A stretch of 64,000 nt of DNA from Pomphorhynchus laevis (lineage: Eukaryota; Acanthocephala; Palaeacanthocephala; Echinorhynchida; Pomphorhynchidae), in contig WNNJ02003202.1 in assembly GCA_012934845.2 (NCBI GenBank), positions 62,001-126,000 on the forward strand. The letters run 5' to 3'. A program made the translations under genes and the position numbers. Of the stretch, positions 54,061-64,000 are shown one piece after another. The notes beneath the pieces were generated by a model, which saw only the letters and a list, made by a program, of their open reading frames with translations, searched no databases and was not told the DNA's origin. Positions within the stretch are counted from its first letter, which is position 1. Every line of letters starts with the position of its first letter.

Positions 54061-54299
54061 GGATCCCTCAATTATGTACGCTGCATTACTGTTCGGTCTT
54101 TCTCTACATTTTCTTATAATTCTATTTTTTTTCATCGCAAAAGTCTACAATTTCCTGATATGGATACAGTCTTCGTCTGTATCCATATTCATCTTTATGC
54201 TTTTGCTTTTCTTATTATTGTTGTCGGTGCAATCCAATACTGCTGATAAACTGTGTTTTGCTGTATTTCTGAAATAAGCTCGATACTCTTTCTTTTTTA

Positions 54300-54530
54300 C
54301 GAAATAGTACACAAGAATTGTTTCTTAACTATTTCGAATCATCTTTTTACATTGCGTTTTGTGTACCTTTAAAAGTTGGCGAAATCGAATCAAAAATTCA
54401 AACAACAATGAAAGTAGCTGGTTATCGCTATCTTCTTTTCTGAAGATGCTAAAAGAAGTTAGCGAAATATCAAAAATAAATTCTTTCCTTTGATTCAGCT
54501 CCAATAATTATTTATTAATAATGGATCAGT
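54300..54530 (+). mobile_element. PLE tail copy
   Basis: Conserved block (TTGCGTTTTGTGTACCTTTA ...) followed by TTTTCTGAAGATGCTAAA, AGAA, GTTAGC, GAAATATCAAAAATAA and TTTGATTCAGCTCCAATAAT. Confidence 0.7.
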
Positions 54531-54580
54531 ATCAACTATTTAAAAACTAATAATTTTATTAGTTTTTTATTTTATTTTAA

Positions 54581-54615
54581 AATCACATCAGCTAACTCAG
54601 TTAGCTGATGTGATT
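54581..54615. repeat. perfect palindrome, 17-bp arms
   Basis: AATCACATCAGCTAACT, C, AGTTAGCTGATGTGATT. The arms share GCTAAC with stem II of the PLE tail. Confidence 0.9.
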
Positions 54616-54679
54616 AATTGAAATCATTTCTGATTTCACATTTTTATGAATTGAATATAAATTATATACATTGTTTTTT

Positions 54680-54840
54680 AATAGTTGATACTGATCCATT
54701 ACAGATAAATAATTATTTGAGCTCGATCAAAGAAAAGAGGAACGTTTTATTTGATATTTCGCTAACTTCCGTTAGCATCTTCAGAAAATTACAATCAGAA
54801 TTGTTATTTTCTGAAGATGCTAACATAAGTAACATATGCT
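54680..54840. mobile_element. inverted pair of PLE tails
   Basis: The minus-strand copy (54795-54680, complete hammerhead-like motif) and the plus-strand partial copy (54805-54840) meet at CTTCAGAAAATTACAATCAG. Confidence 0.65.
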
Positions 54841-55074
54841 AACATACACGCGAATCTGTATATTTTCCGTTCTTGTGTATACACTACTAGATACAAGTAC
54901 AATATTTAACACCGTTTATATATTTTTAGTTATATCATTCAAATACGATTGCTTTTTTTAGTTGAGTTAATAAATAAGACTTAATAAATAAGACTTGAAG
55001 TCACAAATACAATATTTTAATTTAAGAATTAATGAAACAATGGAGAAACTCTTATTCATATCAATGTGTGCATT

Positions 55075-55175
55075 AAAATTACAGTCAGAATTGTTATTTT
55101 CCTAAGGTGCTAACAGAGGTTAGTGAAATATCAATAAAAATGTTCCTTCTTTCTTTAATCCCGCTCCAATAATAC
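55075..55175 (+). mobile_element. PLE tail copy (diverged)
   Basis: TTTTCCTAAGGTGCTAAC, AGAG, GTTAGT, GAAATATCAATAAAAA, then CTTTAATCCCGCTCCAATAAT. The first core strand has drifted from CTGAAGA. Confidence 0.6.
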
Positions 55176-55284
55176 CACCCTTGGAAAAGCTTTGGAATCG
55201 TGTCCAGGTTCATAACTTGTTATTAAACTTTTGTGTAAAATTGTGATTATGGTGGTGTTCTCTCAAGTTATGAATATATTTTTA

Positions 55285-55395
55285 ACAAGCCTTTCAGGTT
55301 ATGAATGGATTCTTTTCAGATTACAAATGGACTCCTTTCAGTTATGAATGGAGTCCTTTCAGATTATCAAAACTTTCAGGTTATTGAAATTTACA
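55285..55395. repeat. minisatellite, about 24-bp unit, 4-5 copies
   Basis: Variants of TTTCAGGTTATGAATGGATT CTT: CAGGTTATGAATGGATTC, CAGATTACAAATGGACTC, CAGTTATGAATGGAGTCC, CAGATTATCAAAAC, CAGGTTATTGAAA. Confidence 0.8.
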
Positions 55396-55639
55396 AAAAT
55401 TATATAAACGAAATTGTTTTCGAGTTAAAAATTCAAATAAGCAGCTGGAGAGCAGAGGTTTTCAGGAATCATTAGTATAACTTGGATGAATGCAACCATA
55501 TATTGCTTATCTTCATGGCTGATATTTGTCATGAAAACAATTTTTTATTTTTTACTTATCAATTATTTTTCTCTAAATTTTGACATTGTGTTATATTAAT
55601 GTTTTATATTAAAGAGTTTTTTATTCTTTTTTAGTAGCA

Positions 55640-55755
55640 TTTATTGAATATGCAATATGCTAACAGAGGTTAGCGAAATATCAAATAGTTTCCCCCTTTT
55701 TTGATCCAGCTCCAATAATTCTTTATCAATAATGGATCATTGCCAACTATTCACA
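55640..55755 (+). mobile_element. PLE tail copy
   Basis: GCTAAC, AGAG, GTTAGC, GAAATATCAAATAG, then TTTGATCCAGCTCCAATAAT and TCAATAATGGATCATTG, the longest preserved 3' flank. Confidence 0.65.
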
Positions 55756-55759
55756 ATTT

Positions 55760-57050
55760 AAATTTAATGAATAGAATTTTTTAATACATATTTAATTTGA
55801 ATTTAATTTAATTATATTCATTTAATTTAATATTAATTTAATTAAATTAACAAAAATTTAATTTAATATAAATTGAAACAGGGTTTTATCAAAGCTCCAG
55901 CAAACTGCTAGAGTTTCGAATTTTGACTTTCGATTGTTTGAGTCAAAGGTTCAATTATCCGACTCAAAATATCAATATATATGTATACTAGATTTTAAAT
56001 ATTCTGTATACTCAGTTTGTACATTCAAGCATTTTAACATTGTATTACCGTAGTTCACTAATGATTTTGAAACATGAACATCTGATTAAAGCAAACTTCA
56101 AATTATTTAATTATTAAATAATTTAATTTAAATTATTTACCCTAATGTATGTCGTTATTTGATATATTCCAGTAGTTCACGTTTCGTTACTTGACCACTT
56201 CAGATAATCATGGTGTATACAGCTACACGCTTTTGTGACTCGACGGGTCGTCTTGACAACGCATTTTTGCTTTAATTCAGAACAAATATATTTTTTAAAG
56301 GAATTAACCCCCCCCAGATACAACAACTTGTCCATTAAGCATTAGCCAAAATGTACTCGTTCTTTAAATAACATGGCTAAATCTCAAAACTATTTCCTAG
56401 GTCCGGGCCTAGAATAGCGTTGTGAAGTAAAATATCCTATAAGGATATGCTCGCCGCACATTCAAGCATTACAGTTTAACGAAATCAAAAATAAATCGCA
56501 TGTCGATTATATTTATCATGAATGATGATGTAATTATGATGTAATGATGATTTATCACGAATAGCGCTCAATTGTATTTATTTTCATGTGATCATTAAAT
56601 TGGCGAATTTTCTACGACTTTACATGTCGTTGAATGATGGATTCAATGATGGTACAATTATGGATTCAATGACTGGAAAGAAGAGACGCGACGATAATAA
56701 TTATATGAGATAGCACATTAATCTGCGTTTTTTAATGTGCTACAACTACAACTGCTTATATATAAAGTCATTTAAGTTCGGTATTAAGTTGATTTTGCTG
56801 GAATGTTGATGACACGTGAATTACACTTAAAACTGCTGCTTTTGCGAATTTAAATCATTAAAAACTGAATATTTGATGTATCTGCAATTATGCAATGAGT
56901 CATTAAAAATTTGAGTAAAGTGTTTGAGTGTCTTGCTATTTTTAACAAAAAAAAACATCGGAAAGCATTCAAACGAGAAAAAACAAGTCAACATATTTCG
57001 ATATATCACTTTTGCCTAATTGACATCAACAATTCGAATTTACAACATAC
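55760..57050. other. AT-rich intergenic DNA
   Basis: No gene recognised. 56160-56260 contains, on the minus strand, TCTGAAGTGGTCAAG, TAAC, GAAACGTGAAC, a possible decayed hammerhead-like end. A run of eight C at 56308-56316 is an isolated homopolymer. Confidence 0.4.
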
Positions 57051-57059
57051 ATTCCGACG

Positions 57060-57725
57060 AGTTATTGTTTGTGAATAAGAACGATTTGCGATTAAGGGTA
57101 TGACGAACAACTTATAAAAATTCAAACAAATCAACCAAATATTTGAACAATGATAAATTAGAGAAAATTTGTTTTTAATCGACTAGTAACCTTTATAGAA
57201 ACCCGGTCTGTGCAGCCGTCTATTTAATCCCTCCCTAGAGAACGGCGTGTTCTCGATATCGTTCGGCTTACAAAACCGGCTTCTATAGTTATATATTAAA
57301 TTCTCTAGAGAAGCTAAATCATTCAAATGACGACTAGGTGTTGAGTTATACCAATATGCTGATTCCTCAATGATTATACAGAGCCTTGCCGCTATTCTTT
57401 TTTATCGTCATGTGGCATCGCTCGACCGTACAATTTCCTTCGTTGGCAGTTTGCACATCGATATATAACAGCTACGTCCCATAACGAAATGAACGTCTTA
57501 AACGCCTTTAAGTAAAATGATCATTCATTATCGACCAAGACTTCATTGATGGAACCCGCGCTCCAGTAATGTATTCTGTATTGTGAGAGTTTGTTCATGC
57601 GCTTCCTCCGATTTGAGTGATCGCCAAACTGTAAAACGATTCGACCTGCAATCAACGATAGATAGAAAAATAGATCCATTGTAGTCACAAGCCACTTTTA
57701 CCAACAACAATAATAATTTATTTAT
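57060..57725 (-). mobile_element. LTR-retroelement fossil, integrase part
   Basis: The minus strand preserves integrase blocks (RSNRFTVWRSLKSEEA early, ESAYWYNSTPSRH later), broken. It appears to be the 3' portion of the same element as 61740-62650; the LINE pair at 57.7-61.4 kb sits between the two parts. The clade is not assigned. Confidence 0.65.
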
Positions 57726-57734
57726 TGTTAATTA

Positions 57735-58330
57735 AAGTTTATTAGAGTAAAGATTTATTTAACGTGGCAAATGAGTGCCAGCGCACGCTTAGATGACCAC
57801 AACAAAACAAAAATGTAAATCATGTGTCGAGAAGGTGTGAACGAAGGAGGTGCTTGAATGTGATAAAGGAGGGAGCGCGGCGGACGTCGAGAGGGAGTTG
57901 ATTCCAGGCGAGTGAGGCGGCGACGAGGAAGGATCGGAGACCGCAGTTGTTGGAGTAATTTGGAACGTGGAGTAAGATGGTATGACGGGAACGCAGCGAT
58001 AGAAAGGTGGGGCGAGTGTCGTCTAAGAAAGGAAGGTTGATGAACAATGGGGAGCCGGAAAGGAACGACCGGATAGATATGATGCAAACCATGCTACGGA
58101 GTAAGAAGAAAAGCCGTAATCATAACGAAGGCGATAAAGGAGGACGGAGTGGTCGACAATGTCGAAGGCAGAGGAGAGGTCGAGGGAGATGAGAACACTA
58201 TATAGAGCCTTGTCTCGAGAAATGAGTAAGTCGTTGTAAACTTTCATGCAGGCGATTTCTGTGGAGTGATTAGAGCGGAAAGCGGTATAGAAAGGAGGGT
58301 ACTGATTGAATGACGAGAGATAGGAGTAGT
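57735..58330 (-). mobile_element. LINE, family D, internally deleted copy
   Basis: Minus strand: [51 protein letters not shown] (reverse transcriptase), then at about 58050 a direct join to the C terminus: NLPFLDDTRPTFLSLRSRHT, CGLRSFLVAASLAWNQLPLD VRRAPSFITFKHLLRSHLL. Everything between, including the YADD box, is missing. The 3' end, CATTTGCCACGTTAAATAAA, is like that of family C. Confidence 0.8.
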
Positions 58331-61300
58331 TTGGGACATTAAAATAAGGGAATTAAGGGAACTCAAACAACAGTAAATAGGACAAGAATTGTCAAGAAAA
58401 GGAAGGTTGAGAAATGAAGGGGTATGAAAAGTTACAAAGCGGAAAGCAATGAGAAGAAGACGAATTTGAGCACGAGAATAAATGATAGGCAAATCGAGAG
58501 AAGCAAGATGGTGGGATGTATGATCAAAACGACGAAGACAGTGGAGAACTCGAATGGCTGCGTTGACGAAGCGTTCTAGGGAAAGAAGAGTAAATTTTGG
58601 TGAGTTGGAAAATAGGCTAAGATGGCAATCAAGTCTCAAGAAAAAGAGAGAATATATGAGAGTCCTACAATAAGAGAAATTGATCAATCTACGAATTTGA
58701 CGGAGGTTGCGGAAAATCAAGGTAGATGATCGTACTTTATCTCTAACGAAAGGTTTAAGTGAAAGTCGGTTGTCAAAATAGAATCCTAAGAAAACGAGAT
58801 TGTCAACGATAGAAAGAATTGTAGAATTTAATGATACGGAGGGAGTTTCTACGCCAGATCGTCTAAGAAGGATCCACATTATTTTTGATTTATTAGGATT
58901 CAGAGAAAGACGAAGAGAAGAAAGATGATTGGAAATTGAGACAAGACAGTTATAGGCAGAAACACAAAGATCATGAATACGATAAGCAGGTGCATGAGCA
59001 TAGATGAGAATGTCATTAGCATATTGCATAACATGGAAGTTTAATATATGAGAAATAAAAAGACAAATCGCCGAGAAGAGAGAAAAGTAAAGGGCCTAAT
59101 ACGGAGCCTTGTGGAACACCGGACGGGATGGAAGAAGGATGGGAAAGAGAAGAGTTAGAACAAACGCGAAAAGTACGGTTTGATAGATATGAAGAAAACC
59201 AAAATACAGTTGGGTAAAGAGAAACCATAATCATGACGAAGACGATGGAGAAGAATCAAGTGATCGACGATGTCAAAAGCAGATGAGATATCAAGAGAAA
59301 CTATGACACTACATAATTTTTGATCTCGCGAGATGAGTAAGTCGTTATATATTTTAAGACAAGCAATTTCAGTAGTGTGATTATAGTGAAAAGCAGCTTG
59401 GAACGGGATGATATAAGTTTGAGGAAAATAGATATGCATTAGCTTGCTTGAAAACAAGACGCTCAAGAAGTTTAGAGGGTTGGGAGAAGTGGATAGGACG
59501 GTACGAAGATAGTAGTGAGGTGTAGAGAGATTGCTTTTTGAGGAGAGGACGAATAGTGGCGCATTTTTAGTTGGAAGGAAATGTGCTGCTACGTATAGAC
59601 AAGCTGAATAATGTGGTTTTAGAGGGTGAGATTAAAGAGCAGATATTTTTAAGCAAGTGAGTGGGAATTGTGTCAGAATGATAAGTTTTATTAAGTAATG
59701 ACAGAAGAACCGAAGAAACTTTATCAGACGAAACGGGAAGAAGGTGGAATAGCTCCGGGAGAAATTTATTCAAAGAGAAGAGAGGATACAAGGAGCATAT
59801 GGGTTGAAGAGAAAGTAAATTAGATAGCTTAGATTGTAGATAAGAAGAAAATTCATCAGTGAGAAGATTCACCAGATAATTTATCAGATAAGAAGAAAAT
59901 TCATCATGTTACAAGGGCAGATAATCTTGAAAAAATTGTATTTGAGATTTTTCAATAAGATTTAGAGTTGGAAGATGACTCGAGTTGATTTCGCCAAAAG
60001 AGAATACGCTTAGTACGCATAGGAATGAGATGGGAATGGCGAAGAGAAATATAGGAAGTACGGAGATTTGGAGTGAGTATGTTTGGAGAACGTTTAAGAA
60101 AACAATTAGACACACGAAAAGAGTGACGGAGTCGACACTTAGAAAGACAACAGTAGGAATCTAACCAGGGATAACAACGCAAACCTGAGAACGTCGGGGT
60201 AGAATAGGCAGAATGTTATTGAGGATTGACGTAAGTTCAGAATCAAACAGAATGCAGAGATCATCAGGAGAAAGATATTTAAGTAGAAGCGAAAAGGGTA
60301 AATAATTGAATAAGGCAGATATAACAGGTAATAACAGATAATAGGGATATCGAGATGTCTCCAAGCTCGACTTTGAGTAGGTAATGCTGGATGCGGAGAA
60401 GGAGGATGAAGATGGGCGAGTAAGAGTGACAATGAAATGATCGGACAAACCAGGATCAGTAATTAACAAGGATGTATAGTCATTGAAGCAGTTGGGAACA
60501 ACAATGATGACGAGAGCACCACCGAGAATATGAGTTGGGCTTGTTTAAAGTAATTTATAGTTAAAATCAGAAAAAGATTAGTTAAAATGATAGAGTCAAA
60601 ATCAGCTGGACGATCAAGACGTATGTTAAAGTCACTGATAACAAATGAAGGAGTATAAGAATATACGTGAGGGGGCGGCTGAGCTTGGACAGTATACAAT
60701 CACAAGTTCGGAGTAATTCGAACGAAGTGTAACGGATGTTAGCGTTAATTTTACGCAGAGACGTTGGGTGACGAGCAATGGCAACAATACCGCCATGGTT
60801 AGAAGCATTCGATGTGGGAGAGACAATTGGACAAGCTGATTCAACAAGAGAACAATCAGAGCGACATAGACGACGAATAACAATATCGTCAGAACCAGAG
60901 TGCCAGGATTCGGTAATGCATAGAATATAGATAGATAATTTATCGAAGATATCAAGGAGCAGATCAGCTTTATGAAGAATGGAGCGAGGGTTGAAAAGAT
61001 TAAGACGAAAAGTACGCTGAGAAGCGATATCGACTGGCAAAGAAGACAGGGGGAGAGAGGTGACGCCATCGGATTTTTGACCTCGTGTGTACGACGTAAA
61101 AATATCCGTTGATTTGACGGATTGATAAGGATGACTCGCCGTTTGTTTTACGTGTATGTTTCCTAATGCGAGCTAAATTAAGTTGGGAAATATCAGAAGG
61201 GGATCGGTCAGGATAGATACGACAAGTAGATGAAGTGGTAACAGGTTTAAAACGTTGGGAGAGTACCAAGAAGGCATGTAAACTATGCCGGAAAACGATT

Positions 61301-61440
61301 TTTAGGAGTGGAGGTATGGGATGATTGGATTTAATGGATTTGTTTGAACGAATAAAAGATACAGGAGCTATATTGTTGAAGAGGAACAATAGGTGGGATT
61401 CCTTTGCTAACGCCGTACTACTATCGATTCCCATGTGATG
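58331..61440 (-). mobile_element. LINE, family D, longer copy (broken)
   Basis: Minus strand in order: N-terminal region 61434-61000 (ORF1-like or leader, LARIRKHTRKTNGE), AP endonuclease 61040-60460 (FRLNLFNPRSILHKADLLLD, CITESWHSGSDDIVIRRL, NHGGIVAIARHP), reverse transcriptase with [60 protein letters not shown], then [13 protein letters not shown] in place of QYADD, LRLSLNPNKSKIMWI and a C-terminal part to 58331. It is closely related to family C (CR1/L2/Rex1-like). Frames are interrupted several times. Confidence 0.88.
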
Positions 61441-61739
61441 CCGTTAATGAAATGTGCTTAATGTTTTGATTATCGCTGGTTCTTCGGTTCCAGAGAGCAC
61501 ATGTTTGTGATCGTGATGTTTCTTTCTTCGTTATCTCCAACAACCAGTTGTTATTCTTTGTTAACACGTCTGATTTATTTGTTTGTCCAGTACCATACTC
61601 GATTGGAACTTGAAAATTACATTCTTGTACAATCTATGTCAGTATTTGAAAACGTATCTTTATTAGCGTCGACCTAATACCGGACACTCTAAGCTCTTTA
61701 CACTTGCTGATTATCGACTTTAACCAGCAGACAACCGTT

Positions 61740-62650
61740 GCAGAGTCGCTTTTGATCGTGATCTTTTTGACACCCCTATGATATCGCCATGTTAAGTTCT
61801 TTTAAGGAAGATTCTAATTCTGACACATTTATGTGATGAATGTATCCCTTCTTGCGTAACCACGCAGCATCTTTGACGAGCAGGTCGTTTATCTCTACTA
61901 GTACTTTAAGGGTTAGTAACCTCGAGTCGCACCATACAACCGATGAGACATCGTTTGCATTCACATTTCATATACCTTTGACTGTATTATTAAAAAAATC
62001 TTGACGGTATCTCGTAACATAGATTTGGTATTCTGTCCTACCGTATTCTGTCCTTGATATAACTCGTGCAAGGACGCAGCTAATCTCAAAACAAGATTGT
62101 GTCCGATCGCTCGCCCCCATAATGAAAACAATTGCCGTTTTGACAATATTTTATCCACGTCTAAATCGATGTTGTTGTCTTGATTCCGTCTTAGCGAACA
62201 GTTAAGTTTATCAATAATCAGTCCTAATACTCTGCACCGTCGATATTAATATGTAATTTAAGATTTAAACTAAAAATCTTCCGATGGGGAAACACCTCGA
62301 TATGATCAATAAGATTTTCGTTTATAATTATATCGTCAAAGTAGTAATCGCATGCCGCTGATATATCATTTTTGATGTTTAGCACTTTGTCCATGATGCA
62401 TATAATAATTTTAGGGGTGACGTTCAATCCAAAACCTAATCGTATAAGCTTATAACGTTGTCCGCGTACCATAATGGTTTGATATTTATAGAGTTCATTT
62501 ATCATCCTTGTTTTCAAGTACGCCCACTTAATATCAATAACCTTCAATGAACATCCTAATATGCGTATTCCCATTGCTTTAGTGCATACCTGACTTTCTC
62601 CTTGTGGCTCTGTATGTATTCGTTCAGTTATCGGTAGTCCCTTACGAACG
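61740..62650 (-). mobile_element. LTR-retroelement fossil, reverse transcriptase and RNase H part
   Basis: The minus strand preserves a reverse transcriptase region (YKLIRLGFGLNVTPKI and YYFDDIIINEN blocks), a TRRS(I)FSLCG-like connection and an RNase H part (VWCDSR, HINVSELE). It is broken, with a small number of breaks. It resembles pol proteins of LTR-type elements of invertebrates with RLGFGLNVAP motifs, but the clade is not assigned. The integrase part is at 57060-57725. Confidence 0.75.
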
Positions 62651-64000
62651 AACTTCAGATTTTCTCGGATAGGGTACCGACATTAACAGGATACATCCAG
62701 TGTCGTAATTTTCAGCTTTAATGACATCTAAAGCTGTCATTAAGCCTTTCAATCTGTGTTTTGAAGTTGACGGCAATTGCGGCGAATGTGACTAATTTTA
62801 TCGCAGTAATAGTATCGAATCGCTTGGAGCTTTTGTCAACCCACGACAAGACTAAATATATAGACTAGACAATATATAGACATACTGAATGAACATGATT
62901 GGTCCATTATTGCGCACTAATTTTGTTACAATATAAATCTAGCTTTCGAACATAAAAGTTATTGTACATATTCATAAAACTTTATGTTGTCAAAATATTA
63001 TGTCATTTTGATGATGCTATTAGTTTAAATAAATAACAAGAATTTTTCTAATAAAGTTAGAAAATTATAATTTATTATAATTATATTAAAAATATATCCT
63101 GTATTATTAAATATATCCTGTATTATTATATAATAAAATATATAAAATGTTTTAATTTAAAATAAAATTAAAACATTATTGTTACATTTAATTTACAAAT
63201 AGCAGAAGTAAACTTCGGCTAATAGTTATTATTTCAACTTCTTCTTTCGTAACTTCTTAGCAGAAGTTTGAGAAATATTAAAAATTAAAAGTTTTCTTTT
63301 TTTATCTTGCTTCCAAAATTTCTTAAACTTTATAAAGTTTAAGAAATTTACTCATATGTATAAAACCTAAATTGAACTTAATATAATTACACTGGCTTAA
63401 AAAGTAATTATTCAATTGAACAATAAAATTAATAGACAAAAAGAAACAAAAACAAAATAACGAAGAACGAAAAATAAAAGTTTAAGTTTTTAATGTGGTA
63501 AGATAAAACTTCAATATAATAAACTTTTGCGTGCTGTGAACCTAAAGTTTTTGATGATGATAGCAGCAGCTATTGGTATATTGAACTGAACCTCTTTATC
63601 GAATAAATAATCGTTTCTTTGGTTCCATTGTGATTCGATAAATTTCATAAATGAATCTATACACATTTTTTGATAAGGTGTGGGAAGGCAACGAGTTCAA
63701 GATAAAATATTAACAAAAAGATTATATGGTCAATTAAATATTATTTCCGTTTTAAGATGTTTTTAATAGAGATAGCACTTCATATTCTGCAAAATTAGTA
63801 TTTCTGAAAAAATATTTAACTAAACTTTGTTTCCGACCAGACAAAATTAAAAATATAATTTTTAAACCTAGACTTATACAGGTATAAAAACATTTTACAG
63901 CTTTTACTAATGAAGTTCAAATAAAATTTAGTTAGCTTACATTGACCGGAATGAAACAGAAATTGCTTTTAAGAGATCCGTAAAAAATGGTGTTATTTAT
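62651..64000. other. AT-rich DNA, no gene seen
   Basis: A very diverged PLE tail may lie at 63235-63315 (TAGCAGAAGTTTGAGAAATA ... TTATCTTGCTTCCAA). TATATCCTGTATTATTA is doubled at about 63095-63127. Nothing else is recognised. Confidence 0.4.

Noticed and set aside
60463-61069. Leucine-rich membrane-protein-like frame overlapping the LINE endonuclease
   Set aside because: It is an alternative frame of the LINE endonuclease; the hydrophobicity reflects base composition.

Overview
This is a 64-kb, very AT-rich stretch of what looks like an invertebrate animal nuclear genome. The reasons are the standard genetic code, spliced genes with GT-AG introns, two clear eukaryotic housekeeping genes, and a dense mixture of LINEs, Penelope-like elements (PLEs), SINE-like repeats and LTR-element fossils. 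I could not fix the phylum.

Host genes. An intron-free ACTR6/ARP6 gene lies at 16716-17948 (+). A DDI1-type ubiquitin receptor and aspartic protease gene lies on the minus strand from 49498 to 22977. It has eight exons that join into one open frame of 338 codons (UBL, retropepsin-like domain, UBA), introns of 45 to 50 nt beside one of 14.5 kb, and many transposons inside its introns. There are also a possible first exon at 168-296 (-), a possible small membrane protein at 892-1086 (+), half of a calmodulin pseudogene at 22.4-22.6 kb, and a ubiquilin-like pseudogene fragment just upstream of DDI1 (50.9-51.3 kb, -).

Mobile elements. LINE relics of at least five kinds are at 7-8.9, 11.3-12.1, 16.0-16.4, 18.2-20.5, 23.7-25.0, 28.4-29.3, 29.3-33.2, 33.2-35.8, 52.9-53.3, 53.6-54.1 and 57.7-61.4 kb. 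PLE relics (RT and GIY-YIG parts) are at 4.0-4.6, 21.1-21.7, 36.0-37.0, 43.0-44.0 and 51.6-52.3 kb, and many copies of a PLE-type tail are scattered over 25-63 kb. Two LTR-element fossils are present: a Ty3/gypsy-like one at 12.8-15.9 kb, and another split by LINE insertions (57.1-57.7 and 61.7-62.6 kb).

Large structure. Imperfect inverted copies of about 3 kb (1.28-4.24 kb and 43.5-48.0 kb) flank the middle of the window. A 361-bp tandem satellite (9.4-11.3 kb) sits between TA microsatellites.

Most interesting signal. Four unrelated-looking repeats (5.5, 9.1, 9.4-10.95 and 48.1-48.9 kb) carry all the parts of a hammerhead ribozyme core: a GAAA strand, a CUGANGA strand, a CGUC strand and three complementary stems whose sequences differ between families but keep pairing. 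The three strands are in an order that is not a circular permutation of the normal hammerhead. The core could form only between neighbouring copies or between molecules. A separate hammerhead-like motif in the normal order marks the PLE tails.
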